Origin: an uncultured Kiritimatiellota bacterium
Lineage (GTDB): Bacteria; Verrucomicrobiota; Kiritimatiellia; RFP12; DVOR01
Direction: 5' to 3'
NCBI GenBank assembly: GCA_944389545.1
Contig: CALXMT010000014.1
Coordinates: 1-56,500 of the forward strand
DNA length: 56,500 nt
Shown here: piece after piece, positions 17,997 to 26,374 of the stretch
How positions within the stretch are numbered: position 1 is the first letter of the stretch
Layout of the letters: every line of letters begins with the position of its first letter
Program-made: the position numbers and the translations under genes
Notes under the pieces: model-generated
The model's database searches: none
What the model saw: only the letters and a program-made list of their open reading frames with translations
Told to the model about the DNA's origin: nothing

Positions 17997-18533
17997 ATGG
18001 AACTCAAAGGCAGCAAGACCGAGAAGAACCTGATGGAAGCCTTCGCCGGCGAATCCCAGGCCCGCAACAAGTACACCTACTTCGCGTCCGTCGCCAAGAA
18101 GGAAGGCTACGTCCAGATCGCCAAGATCTTCGAGGAGACCGCCAACAACGAGAAGGAGCACGCCAAGCTCTGGTTCAAGCACCTGCAGGGCATCGGCAAC
18201 ACGCTCGAGAACCTCAAGGCCGCGGCCGCCGGCGAGAACTACGAGTGGACCGACATGTACAAGCGCATGGCCGACGAGGCCGACGCCGAGGGCTTCCACG
18301 ACATTGCCCGCCAGATGCGCGGCGTCGCCGAGGTCGAGGCCCGCCACGAGGCCCGCTACAACGCCCTCGCCAAGAACGTCGAGACCGGGGAGGTCTTCGT
18401 TCGCACCGGCAAGCGTCGTTGGGAGTGCCTCAACTGCGGCGCCATCATCATCAGCGAGAAGGCCCCCGAGATGTGCCCCGTCTGCAAGCATCCGCGCGCC
18501 TATTTCGCCCTGGAGCCCGAGAACGCCTATTGA
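17997..18533 (+). CDS. rbr: Rubrerythrin
   Basis: A 178-aa non-heme iron peroxidase that reduces H2O2 in anaerobes. The N-terminal ferritin-like four-helix domain carries the di-iron ligands in [22 protein letters not shown] and [10 protein letters not shown]. The C-terminal rubredoxin domain has CLNCG and CPVCKHP for the Fe(SCys)4 site. AGGAG lies 8 nt before the ATG. It stands alone with its own promoter and a perfect terminator. Electron donors are not encoded nearby. Confidence 0.96.
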   Translation: MELKGSKTEKNLMEAFAGESQARNKYTYFASVAKKEGYVQIAKIFEETANNEKEHAKLWFKHLQGIGNTLENLKAAAAGENYEWTDMYKRMADEADAEGFHDIARQMRGVAEVEARHEARYNALAKNVETGEVFVRTGKRRWECLNCGAIIISEKAPEMCPVCKHPRAYFALEPENAY

Positions 18534-18563
18534 GGCGCTTGACGGCACATCCGTTCCAAAAAG

Positions 18564-18589
18564 GCCGGCGGTTCCCCGCCGGCTTTTTT
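18564..18589 (+). terminator. Rho-independent terminator of rbr
   Basis: GCCGGCGG (18564-18571), loop TTCC, CCGCCGGC (18576-18583), then six T, 30 nt after the rbr stop. Confidence 0.9.
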
Positions 18590-18935
18590 ACGGCCCCCAT
18601 TTCCACAAAGACACGAAGTGACGCAAGGGCCTGGGCACAAGGGGCGCTGATGCGCCCCGGAGAACAGAGCGTGCAGGCCCGAAGGGCCAAACCTTCCACG
18701 GCTACGGAAAACGGAGCGTGCAGGCGCAGAGCGCCAAACCTTCCACGGCCACAGAAGCGCGGCAAGCGCGCGACAGGAGGTGGCCCGGGAAAAGGACAAG
18801 GCGCGAAACGGAGGGCGGCGGTCGCGGTCAGTGGCGAAGCCACAGAGCGACCGATGGAGCCCGAAGCGATTCGCGCCTCCCCTTGCGTCCTTGCGGTCCC
18901 CATTTCCACGGACACTATTGGGAGCGAAATATCAC
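18590..18935. repeat. Repeat tract between rbr and merR-type gene
   Basis: No gene. A CACGAAGTGACGCAAGGGCC segment is followed by hairpin GGGGCGC-TGAT-GCGCCCC (18641-18658) and two successive GTGCAGG modules with different hairpin arms (CCC/GGG, then CGC/GCG). The GCGCGGCAAGCGCGC element and the GCGAAACGGAGGGCGG module follow; in the latter the hairpin is GTGGC-GAA-GCCAC (18831-18843) instead of GCGGC/GCCGC. Confidence 0.75.
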
Positions 18936-18966
18936 TTGACCTTGAGTGTATGCTAGGTGTTATTGT
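18936..18966 (+). promoter_or_regulatory. MerR-type promoter/operator
   Basis: TTGACC (18936-18941), a 19-bp spacer and TATTGT (18961-18966). The spacer holds an imperfect dyad CCTTGAGT-GT-ATGCTAGG. A 19-bp spacer with a central dyad is the hallmark of promoters that MerR-family activators untwist, so the downstream regulator probably controls itself here. Confidence 0.65.
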
Positions 18967-18988
18967 AGTGGCATTTGAAAGGAAAGCT

Positions 18989-19390
18989 ATGACCATCGCC
19001 GAAGTCTGCAAACAATGCAACGTCACCGCGGACACGCTCCGCTACTATGAGCGCATTGGGCTGATTCCCCCTGTGCGGCGCACCGGCGGCGGCATCCGCG
19101 ATTATGGCGAGCGGGATGTCAATTGGATCACCTTCATCCGCCATATGCGTAGCGCGGGCCTGCAGGTCAACGCGTTGGTTCGTTATGTCGCGCTCTTCCG
19201 CAAGGGTGATGCCTCGCTCGCGGAGCGCAAAGAGATTCTGGTCCGTCAACGGGACCTCCTCGCCAAGCGTCTGGCGGCCCAACAGGCCGTCCTGGAGAAG
19301 CTGGATGCGAAGATCGCCAACTATGAGGAGCGGTGCGTGGTGTGGGAGCGCACGCATTTAAGAGGAGACCGGAGAACGGAGACCCTGTAG
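18989..19390 (+). CDS. MerR-family transcriptional regulator
   Basis: A 133-aa protein with an N-terminal winged helix (TIAEVCKQCNVTADTLRYYERIGLIPP, typical MerR recognition region) and a C-terminal antiparallel coiled coil (about 75-115). There is no metal-binding Cys pair of the MerR/CueR kind; it looks closer to the aldehyde- or thiol-stress AdhR-like branch. AAAGGA precedes the ATG. The last dozen residues (RGDRRTETL) run into repeat-like sequence, so the C-terminus may have been altered by repeat insertion. No target gene other than itself is adjacent. Confidence 0.85.
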   Translation: MTIAEVCKQCNVTADTLRYYERIGLIPPVRRTGGGIRDYGERDVNWITFIRHMRSAGLQVNALVRYVALFRKGDASLAERKEILVRQRDLLAKRLAAQQAVLEKLDAKIANYEERCVVWERTHLRGDRRTETL

Positions 19391-19584
19391 TTCTCCACGA
19401 AGACACAAAAGGAACGCAAGGGCCTGGGCACTTCACCGTTCGGCGCATTGCGCCTCACTACCGTGCCCATCCCTTGCGTTTCTATCATCTTGGAGATGCG
19501 CTCTTCCCTTGACTACGCTTCGCCGGTCGCGCGCTTGTCGCGCGTTCTGTTCTCTGTTTTCCGTTTTCCGTTCTCCGGGGCGCG
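19391..19584. repeat. Repeat tract between convergent merR-type and PpiC genes
   Basis: Contains a TTCTCCACGAAGACAC segment, the TTCACCGTTCGGC module (hairpin GGCGC-ATT-GCGCC, 19442-19454) and an inverted GGAGAACGG module with its GGGGCGC/GCGCCCC hairpin near 19577-19595, close to the end of the minus-strand gene. Confidence 0.65.
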
Positions 19585-20283
19585 TTAGCGCCCCACCTTG
19601 CGGGAATCGACGTAATCTTCGAGGGCGGCGCGTTCGCGTTCTTCGCGGAGGGAGGTGAGGAGGGAATCCTTGGCCTCTTCAAAGAGCATGGGTTCCTCGG
19701 GGAGGTGGGCGAGGACTTGGATGAGGTGCCAGCCAAAGGGAGTCTCGACCACATCGGTGATGGTGCCTTCCTCGGCGGCGAAGGCGGCGTCCTCGAATTC
19801 CTGGACCATGGCGCCGCGGGGAAAGAAACCGAGGTCATCGTGGCCGGGGCAGGAGGAGTGGGCGGCCGCGGCCTCCTCCCAGGTCGTCTTGCCGGAGAGG
19901 ATTTGTCCGCGCAGGTTGAGGAGGGCGGTGACGGCCTCGGCGGCGTTCTGGACCTCTTCGCGGTGGATGACGATGTGGCGGGCGTGGACGCGCTCGGGCG
20001 CGACAAAGCGCTCGGGGTGGGCCTTGAAGACGGCGCGGGCCTCCTCGACGGTGGGCGGGGGGACGGCGGCGACGATGCTCTTCATGAGGGCATCGACGGT
20101 CTTGCCGGCGGCCTTGGCGTCGGTCTCAAGGATGATTTGCTCGCGGAGGTTTTCGGCGGCCCAGTCGCGGAGTTGCGCGGGGTCGGGTTCCTCGCCGTTG
20201 GCGCGCATGAAGGCTTCGTAGCGGGGGCGGAGGCGGTCGGCCTCGGCGGCGACGGCCTCAGGGGTTGGCTGGCGATACTGCAT
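19585..20283 (-). CDS. PpiC-type peptidyl-prolyl isomerase
   Basis: A 232-aa parvulin. An N-terminal helical region (1-85) is followed by a rotamase domain (about 90-195: VHARHIVIH, LGFFPRGAMVQEFEDAAF, VVETPFGWHLIQV). No signal peptide follows the ATG at 20283. That start is chosen because the upstream in-frame extension would lie inside the preceding gene in a low-complexity Pro/Arg stretch. It overlaps the previous gene by 26 nt, implying coupled translation. The partner proteins are unknown. Confidence 0.82.
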   Translation of the reverse strand: MQYRQPTPEAVAAEADRLRPRYEAFMRANGEEPDPAQLRDWAAENLREQIILETDAKAAGKTVDALMKSIVAAVPPPTVEEARAVFKAHPERFVAPERVHARHIVIHREEVQNAAEAVTALLNLRGQILSGKTTWEEAAAAHSSCPGHDDLGFFPRGAMVQEFEDAAFAAEEGTITDVVETPFGWHLIQVLAHLPEEPMLFEEAKDSLLTSLREERERAALEDYVDSRKVGR

Positions 20284-21103
20284 CTGCGGGGGTCTCTTCC
20301 TGCGGCGTGGCGGCGGGGGTGGCCTCGGGGACGTTGAAGACGCCGGCGGCCTCGAGCTCGGCATCCTCGGCGGGGGTCAGGGTGATGGGTTTGGTGGGGG
20401 GCAGACCGCGCTTGATGCGCTCGATCTGGAGGCGGCGCTCAGTCTGGGCCTGGCTTTGGGCTTGGATAATCTTGGCGTTCTCGGCGGCAAGGTCCTTGGC
20501 GAGGGCCTCGCGACGTTCGGCCTCGGCCTTGACCTTGGCGGCTTCGCGGCGGCGGAGGCGGGCGGAGAAGGAGCCGGACTTGGCGGCAGGCTTGGCCGCG
20601 GGCTTGGCCACGGCGCTTTGGGCGGAGGCCTGCGGGAGGACGCGGCGCGCGGCGGGGGCGAGAGGCGCGAGGGGGGCCGCTTCCTCCTCGGGGTCGGGTT
20701 TTTCGATGAGGCCCTTGCCGAGGCCGAGGGTGAAGGTGAGACCGTCTTTGGTGAGGGTGGCCCACTCGGCGTCGTAGTCGGCCTCGACGAGGGTGAAGCC
20801 GTTCTCGCTCTCGCCGATGCCGAGGAGGTAACTGGCGATGCCCTGGGTTTCGTCCAAGAAGGCGATTTTGCGCGTGCCGTCGGGGTAGTCGGTGATGCCG
20901 ACCATGCGGAACTTCTGGGCGATTTCCTCTTTTTGCTTCTGCTCCTCGGCGGCCTTGGCGGCCTCTTCCGCGGAGACTTGCTTGGCCACATCGCCGAAGG
21001 GTTTGGCGTCGACGATGGGCTGGTAATGCTCACGCGTGGGCGCCTCCGGCAGGGCGAAGGCGGCGAGGGGGGCGAGGGTCAGCAAAAGGAGGAAGAGACG
21101 CAT
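20258..21103 (-). CDS. Exported hypothetical protein, Ala/Lys-rich
   Basis: A 281-aa protein with a signal peptide (MRLFLLLLTLAPLAAFA, cleavage about 17-18). It has a small conserved-looking domain (about 60-130: FRMVGITDYPDGTRKIAFLD, YLLGIGESENGFTLVEADYDAEWATL) and a long Ala/Pro/Lys/Arg-rich low-complexity C-terminus. The folded part resembles periplasmic domains of general-secretion-type or pilus-associated proteins, but I do not recognise the family. It sits between an NSS transporter (1-nt gap) and a PpiC gene (26-nt overlap). Confidence 0.7.
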   Translation of the reverse strand: MRLFLLLLTLAPLAAFALPEAPTREHYQPIVDAKPFGDVAKQVSAEEAAKAAEEQKQKEEIAQKFRMVGITDYPDGTRKIAFLDETQGIASYLLGIGESENGFTLVEADYDAEWATLTKDGLTFTLGLGKGLIEKPDPEEEAAPLAPLAPAARRVLPQASAQSAVAKPAAKPAAKSGSFSARLRRREAAKVKAEAERREALAKDLAAENAKIIQAQSQAQTERRLQIERIKRGLPPTKPITLTPAEDAELEAAGVFNVPEATPAATPQEETPADAVSPANP

Positions 21104-21104
21104 C

Positions 21105-22670
21105 TTAGAGCTTCTTCAAGATGGGGTCCAGGAAGCCGGCCACGTAGAGGAAGACGAAGAGGATGCCGATGGGCGAGACCCAGCGGAGCAGGAAGCCCCA
21201 GATGGCCGGGGCAACACGCCAATCCTCGCCCTGCGCGAGCAGTTCGCGGCCGGCGCGGCGGGGCGTCCAGCCCCAGCCCACGAGGAGTGCCGTGCAGAGG
21301 GCGGTGAAGGGCAGGATCCAGTTGCTCGCGAAGTTGTCGAGCGTGTCCAGCCAGTTGCCCTTGGCCAAGTCGCCCATGGAGGCCTCGATGGCCTTGCCCA
21401 GCCACGGCATGTGGCTCCAATCGGCGGTGGAGAAGACCGCGAGCAGACCCATCAGCGTGCAGAGGACAAAGCCGATGAGGACAGCCGTGCGGCGGCTACC
21501 GCGCTTGTGGCCGCGGCGGAGACGTTCGATGAAGACCGTCGCACCGCACTCCAGCAGGGCCACGGAGCTGGTGACTGCGGCGATGAAGAGCATGAAGAAG
21601 AAGCAGGTCGCCCAGACGGGACCCAACCACATGGAGTCGAAGACCGCGGGGAGGGCGCCGAAGATGAGGCCCGGGCCGGCGCTCGGCTCCAGGCCGACGG
21701 CGAAGACGGCGGGGAAGATGGCTAGGCCGGCCATGAGGGCGGCGCAGGTGTCGAGCACGCCCACCCAACCGGCGGCCTTGAGGATGTTGTGCTCCTTGTG
21801 CAGGTAGGAGCCGTAGGTCACGGTGATGGCCATGCCCAGCGAGAGCGAGAAGAAGACTTGCCCCAGGGCCATCAGCACCACCTGCGGCGTGAAGGCATCC
21901 ATCGTCGGCTTCAGCAGGAACTCAATGCCTTCGTAGGCGCCCGGGAGCGTCACGCTGCGCACGATGACCACCAGTAGGAGGATGAAGAGCAGCGGCATCA
22001 GAATCTTGCTCATGCGCTCAATGCCCGCGCGGATGCCGCCCAGCAACATCCACCCCGTCACGGCCATGAAGATGACGAAGCCGACCAAGACGCGCCAGGG
22101 GTCGGCGACGTAAGCGCCAAAGGCTGTCTGCGAGGTCTGCGCGACCGCTTCGGCCGCCGCGCCGTCAATCGCCTCGGGCACCAACGTGCCGGTGAGGGAG
22201 AGGCGGATGTATTCCACAATCCAGCCGCCGATGACCGCGTAGTAAGAGAGGATGGCCAGTGCCACAATGGTGCAGACCCAGCCCAACACGGCGAAGCCCT
22301 TTTTCGCGAAGAGGTAGACGCCGACCAACGACAGGGCCACCGGCAGCCACGCGTGCATCGTCGCGAAGGCCACCGCCATGCCCGCCGAGAGCGCGCTCAT
22401 CACGAAGCGGACCTTCTGATTGGCCGAGAGGCGCTCAATCTTGCCCATCGCGTTGATGATGTTGCGGCGCGTGTGCCGCCCAATGAGCATCTCCGAACAC
22501 ATCACCGGCAGACCGATGAAGATGACGCATAGCACGTAGACCAACACAAAGGTGCCGCCGCCGTTCTCGCCGGCCATGTAAGGGAACTTCCAAATGTTGC
22601 CCAGGCCGATGGCCGAGCCCGCGGAAGCCAAGATAAACCCAATCGAAGATGTCCAATTCTCGCGCGTCAT
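21105..22670 (-). CDS. Neurotransmitter:sodium symporter family transporter
   Basis: A 521-aa Na+-coupled amino-acid-type transporter with about 12 membrane segments. The NSS signature is at the N-terminus (GFILASAGSAIGLGNIWKFPYMAGENGGGTF, with the unwound TM1 Gly-Asn), and FSLSLGMAITVTYGSYL is in the middle. The substrate cannot be read; bacterial homologues carry amino acids. AAAGGA lies upstream of the ATG, with TACAAT (22699-22704 on the minus strand) as a likely -10. It is first in a three-gene minus-strand operon. Confidence 0.93.
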   Translation of the reverse strand: MTRENWTSSIGFILASAGSAIGLGNIWKFPYMAGENGGGTFVLVYVLCVIFIGLPVMCSEMLIGRHTRRNIINAMGKIERLSANQKVRFVMSALSAGMAVAFATMHAWLPVALSLVGVYLFAKKGFAVLGWVCTIVALAILSYYAVIGGWIVEYIRLSLTGTLVPEAIDGAAAEAVAQTSQTAFGAYVADPWRVLVGFVIFMAVTGWMLLGGIRAGIERMSKILMPLLFILLLVVIVRSVTLPGAYEGIEFLLKPTMDAFTPQVVLMALGQVFFSLSLGMAITVTYGSYLHKEHNILKAAGWVGVLDTCAALMAGLAIFPAVFAVGLEPSAGPGLIFGALPAVFDSMWLGPVWATCFFFMLFIAAVTSSVALLECGATVFIERLRRGHKRGSRRTAVLIGFVLCTLMGLLAVFSTADWSHMPWLGKAIEASMGDLAKGNWLDTLDNFASNWILPFTALCTALLVGWGWTPRRAGRELLAQGEDWRVAPAIWGFLLRWVSPIGILFVFLYVAGFLDPILKKL

Positions 22671-23323
22671 GCGTATCCTTTATTGTTCCGTTTTCGTTAT
22701 TGTACCAAAAAAGGGAGAACGGAGAACGGAGAACGGAACGCTCCTGCGGGGCGACCGGCGAAGCCGTTGGGAGAGTGTGGAAGGTTTACCCTGCGGGGCT
22801 GACACGAAGGTTCACGAAGAACCACGAAGACTGTCAACAGGGAAACATCGCAGGGGAACCGCAGATTCCGGAAGAACACAGAGTGGCACAGAGGATACAG
22901 AGGGTCACAGAGACGGGCGGCGTGCTAGCGCACGCAGACTGCCAGTGTGTCTTTAGAAATCACAAAGGACACAAAGGACACAAAGAGGATTTTGGCTGAT
23001 TGGCTGATTGAAAGGTGGGGGCGCTGCCCCACACCCCGGCAGGGGTGGCAGGGCCACGCCCCTTCGTTCTCCCTGTACCCCCGGCGCGTCTGCGACGTGC
23101 CAAAGAACGAACCAGACGTCGCACAGGAGATTCAGGAGATGCAGGAGATACAGGAGTGCGCGGCAAGCGCGCGACGGATAAGGCCTTCCAGGAAAGCGAC
23201 AGAGACGCAAGGGATGGACACGGTAGTGAGGCCCGAAGGGCCGAACGGTGAAGTGTCCAGGCCCTTGCGTCCCTTTGTGTCTTTGTGGGAAACGTCTCCG
23301 TTCTCCGGGCGCCAAGGGCCCCC
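22671..23323. repeat. Repeat tract between NSS and tgt genes
   Basis: No gene. From the left: promoter region of the transporter, GGAGAACGG repeats, a CGCTCC-TGC-GGGGCG element, and a CACAGAGTGGCACAGAGG element (about 22859-22950) nearly identical to the one at 12660-12750. Then come TGATTGGCTGATTG direct repeats, a GTGGGG/CCCCAC hairpin near 23016-23034, a GCGCGGCAAGCGCGC element and an inverted TTCACCGTTCGGC module (hairpin GGCCC-GAA-GGGCC, 23230-23242). Confidence 0.7.
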
Positions 23324-24472
23324 TCAATAGGCGCCGCGTTTGGGGTGTTCGCGGAGACGGGCGTGGGCCTCGGCGCGGAACTCCAGGAAGCAGTCGTTGG
23401 CGATGGCTTGGCGCATCAGGCGCATGAAGCGGAGGTAGCAGTGGATGTTGTGGAGGGTGAGGAGGCGGTAGCCCAGCATCTCCGAGGCGTTGAGGAGGTG
23501 GCGGACGTAGCCGCGGGTGTGGCGCGTACAGGCGGGGCAGTCGCAACCGGGCTCGATGGGCAGGGGACTGTCCTTCCAGGCGCCGGCCTTGACGGGGTAG
23601 GGGCCGTCGAGGGTGAAGGCGGAGCCGTTGCGGGCGTTGCGGGTGGGGATGACGCAATCGAACATGTCGCAGCCCATGCCGACGGCCTCGGTCATCTGCC
23701 AGAGGTCGCCCAGGCCCATGACGTAGCGGGGGCGGTGGCGGGGCATGTTGGGGAGGCTGTCGGCGATGCCCTTGAGGATGAAGGGCTCGGGTTCGCCGAC
23801 GCTCACGCCGCCCACGGCGAAACCGTCCAGGCCGTCCTGCTCCATGGCGGCGAGCTCGCGGGCGCAGTGGGCGCGGAGGTCGGCGTATTCGGAGCCTTGG
23901 ACGATGCCGAAATAGAGTTGGCCCTCGGCGCGCTCCTGCTCCAGGCAGACGCGGGCCCAGCGGAGGGTCTGCTCGACGCTCTTGGCGGCGTAGTCGTGGG
24001 TCGCGGGGTAGGGGATGCATTCGTCGAAGAGCATCGCGATGTCGCTGCCCAGGGTGCGCTGGATGGCCATGCTCTCCTTGGGGCCCATGAAGAGGCGGCG
24101 GCCATCGATGTGCGACTGGAAGGAGACGCCCTCTTCGGTGATTTTGCGCAGGGAGGAGAGGGAGAAGACCTGGAAGCCGCCGCTGTCGGTGAGGATGGGG
24201 CCGCGCCAACCCTGGAAGGCGTGGAGGCCGCCGAGACGCTCCATGATGTCCATCCCCGGGCGAAGCATGAGGTGATAGGTGTTGCCCAGGATGATGGAGA
24301 CGCCGAGACGCTCGAGGTCCTCCGCGCCAAGGGTCTTGACGGTGGCCTGGGTGCCGACGGGCATGAAGACGGGGGTGTCGACGGGCCCATGGCGGGTCCA
24401 GAGGCGGCCCAGGCGGGCGCCGCTCTTGGCGTCTTCGTGGAGAATCTCGTAGGTTCCGGTCTTGGGAGGCAT
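23324..24472 (-). CDS. tgt: tRNA-guanine(34) transglycosylase
   Basis: Exchanges guanine 34 for preQ1 in GUN-anticodon tRNAs, a step of queuosine synthesis. The 382-aa TIM barrel shows the nucleophile segment LTDSGGFQVFSL, GIVQGSEYADLR, AVGGVSVGE and CDMFDCVIPTRNARNG, plus the zinc site (CDCPAC and a later Cys/His in LHNIHCY). No clear ribosome site precedes the ATG. The 70-nt gap upstream to pdxJ carries TGATTGGCTGATTG direct repeats. No other que genes are in the window, so preQ1 may be made elsewhere or salvaged. Confidence 0.95.
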   Translation of the reverse strand: MPPKTGTYEILHEDAKSGARLGRLWTRHGPVDTPVFMPVGTQATVKTLGAEDLERLGVSIILGNTYHLMLRPGMDIMERLGGLHAFQGWRGPILTDSGGFQVFSLSSLRKITEEGVSFQSHIDGRRLFMGPKESMAIQRTLGSDIAMLFDECIPYPATHDYAAKSVEQTLRWARVCLEQERAEGQLYFGIVQGSEYADLRAHCARELAAMEQDGLDGFAVGGVSVGEPEPFILKGIADSLPNMPRHRPRYVMGLGDLWQMTEAVGMGCDMFDCVIPTRNARNGSAFTLDGPYPVKAGAWKDSPLPIEPGCDCPACTRHTRGYVRHLLNASEMLGYRLLTLHNIHCYLRFMRLMRQAIANDCFLEFRAEAHARLREHPKRGAY

Positions 24473-24542
24473 GGTAGAGGGCTGATTGGCTGATTAGCTG
24501 ATTGGCTGATTGGTGCACCCCTGACGGGGCGACGGAGGCGCC

Positions 24543-25262
24543 TTAACGGCGGATGGCGGCGAGCATGTCGCGGACGGCCTGCTCCATGCCGACGAAGAGG
24601 GCGTGGGCGACGATGGAGTGGCCGATGTTGAGGGTGTCGAGGTTGGGGATGTCGAGGAGGGGCTTGACGTTGTCCATGGTCAGGCCGTGGCCGGCGTTGA
24701 CCTTGAGGCCGAGGGTCGCGCCGTAGGCGGCGGCTTCGTGGAGGGCATCAAGCTCGCGCTTGAGGGCATCGCCGGTGGCATTGGCGTAGGCGCCGGTGTG
24801 GAGCTCGACGTAGGGGGCGCCGAGGGCGGCGGCGGCATCGAGCTGGCGGCGGTCGGGGGCGATGAAGAGGGAGACCTGGGTGCCCTGGGCGGCGAGCGCG
24901 GCGACGGTGGGGCGGAGGGCCTCGAGCTGGCCGGCGGCGTCGAGGCCGCCCTCGGTGGTGAGCTCCTGGCGGCGCTCGGGGACGAGGCAGACCTCATCGG
25001 GCACGACGTCGAGGGCGACGCGGACGACGTCGGGATTGTTGGCCATCTCCAGGTTCATGCGGGTGGTGAGGGTCTTGCGCAGACGGTAGACGTCGGCGTC
25101 CTGGATGTGGCGGCGATCTTCGCGCAGGTGGATGGTGATGCCGTGGGCGCCGGCCTTCTCGGCGAGGGCGGCGATGGCCGCGAGGTCGGGATAGTCGACG
25201 CCGCGGGCTTGGCGGAGGGTGGCGGCGTGGTCGATGTTGACGCCCAGTTTGATCGGTTCCAT
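24543..25262 (-). CDS. pdxJ: Pyridoxine 5'-phosphate synthase
   Basis: Condenses 1-deoxy-D-xylulose 5-phosphate with 3-amino-2-oxopropyl phosphate to form PNP, the last ring-forming step of the DXP-dependent vitamin B6 pathway. The 239-aa TIM barrel has LGVNIDHAATLRQARG, HLREDRRHIQD, EVCLVPERRQELTTEGGLD, VSLFIAPD, ELHTGAYA and LKVNAGHGL. AAAGGAG precedes the ATG at 25262. PdxB of the same pathway is encoded at 50572-51741, which supports a functional DXP-type route. Confidence 0.96.
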   Translation of the reverse strand: MEPIKLGVNIDHAATLRQARGVDYPDLAAIAALAEKAGAHGITIHLREDRRHIQDADVYRLRKTLTTRMNLEMANNPDVVRVALDVVPDEVCLVPERRQELTTEGGLDAAGQLEALRPTVAALAAQGTQVSLFIAPDRRQLDAAAALGAPYVELHTGAYANATGDALKRELDALHEAAAYGATLGLKVNAGHGLTMDNVKPLLDIPNLDTLNIGHSIVAHALFVGMEQAVRDMLAAIRR

Positions 25263-25273
25263 GGTTTGCTCCT

Positions 25274-26374
25274 TTACCAGGTCTTCTTCATGCGGAAGTA
25301 CCAGGTGGTGTCGGTGTTGCAATACTGCGGGTCGGGGTCGGTCTTGTATTCGTTGCGCATGCCGGCCTCGAGCGCGATGTCGGAAAGGCGTTTGTGGAAA
25401 CGGCGGAGTTCGCGGAGGGTGTAGGTGAGGTTGGTCTCGTGGACCAGGGTGCCCTCGGCGAGGTCGTCGATGAGGGGGATGTAGGTGATCTCGGTGTTCC
25501 AGCCCAGGCCGCACTCGAAGTCGTGGTGGAAGAGGAAGCCGAGGTCGAGGCCGAGGTCGCTCTCCACCAGGCGGCTGTCCGAGCCGGTGAAGGACTTGGA
25601 GTAGTGGCGGGTGTAGGAGTGGGAGAGACCGAGACGGAAACGGAGGGTGGTGGTGCGGCCCTTCACGGAACGGTTGATGAGGTAGTGACCGTAACCGGCG
25701 GCGAAGACGTTGCGCAGGTGGTAGTCGGAGAAGCGGTTGTGCTGGGCTTCGTCGCGGAGGTACCAGGAGGCGATGTCGTTGGGGCGGTATTCCAGGTCGA
25801 GGCCGCCGATGTATTGCTCGGCGGTGAGAGTGTCGAAGGAACGGGTCTTGTCGTAGGAGGCGTAGAGCTTGAGGGTGGTGGTCTCGGTGGTGCGGATGGC
25901 CTCGAAGCGGGTGGAGACGGAGAGGTCCTGGGTGTTGCCGGAATTGCCGTTGAGGCCGAAGGCGAGGCTGAAGGCCCAGCGCTTGATGGGCGGGAAGTCG
26001 GGGTCCTCGGCGTCGGTGGCCCAGAGCGTTTGCACCTCGCTGACGGAGAGGGCCTTGGCCTTGTCGGCCACGGGGATGAAGACCAGGTTGCCTTCGGCGT
26101 CATGGCCCAGGCGGACCTCTTCCTTGGCCTTGTTTTCCACGTCGGTGCGGGCGAAGAAGGCCTTTTCGCGGTTGGCGTCGTCGAAGTCCATGGACTTCAC
26201 TTGGTCGCGGGGGATGCGCAGGGTGCCGGCGAAGGCGGTCTCAATGACGACCTTCTCGCTGCGCAGACGCAGGATGGTGCCGTGGATGACGTCATCGGTT
26301 TTGGTCACGATGGTGTCCGCGTGGGCACACGTGGCGCAGAGGCAGAGGCAAATGGCGGCAACTGTTTTACGCAT
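25274..26374 (-). CDS. DUF481 family outer-membrane protein
   Basis: A 366-aa exported protein with a signal peptide (MRKTVAAICLCLCATCAHA) and an N-terminal small beta domain (about 20-65: VTKTDDVIHGTILRLRSEKVVIET). The C-terminal part is a DUF481-type beta barrel (about 130-366) with alternating polar/aromatic strands, and it ends in Trp. The function of DUF481 barrels is not established. Its start overlaps the end of rsmI by 8 nt, and pdxJ follows 11 nt downstream, so the three are one operon. Confidence 0.85.
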   Translation of the reverse strand: MRKTVAAICLCLCATCAHADTIVTKTDDVIHGTILRLRSEKVVIETAFAGTLRIPRDQVKSMDFDDANREKAFFARTDVENKAKEEVRLGHDAEGNLVFIPVADKAKALSVSEVQTLWATDAEDPDFPPIKRWAFSLAFGLNGNSGNTQDLSVSTRFEAIRTTETTTLKLYASYDKTRSFDTLTAEQYIGGLDLEYRPNDIASWYLRDEAQHNRFSDYHLRNVFAAGYGHYLINRSVKGRTTTLRFRLGLSHSYTRHYSKSFTGSDSRLVESDLGLDLGFLFHHDFECGLGWNTEITYIPLIDDLAEGTLVHETNLTYTLRELRRFHKRLSDIALEAGMRNEYKTDPDPQYCNTDTTWYFRMKKTW

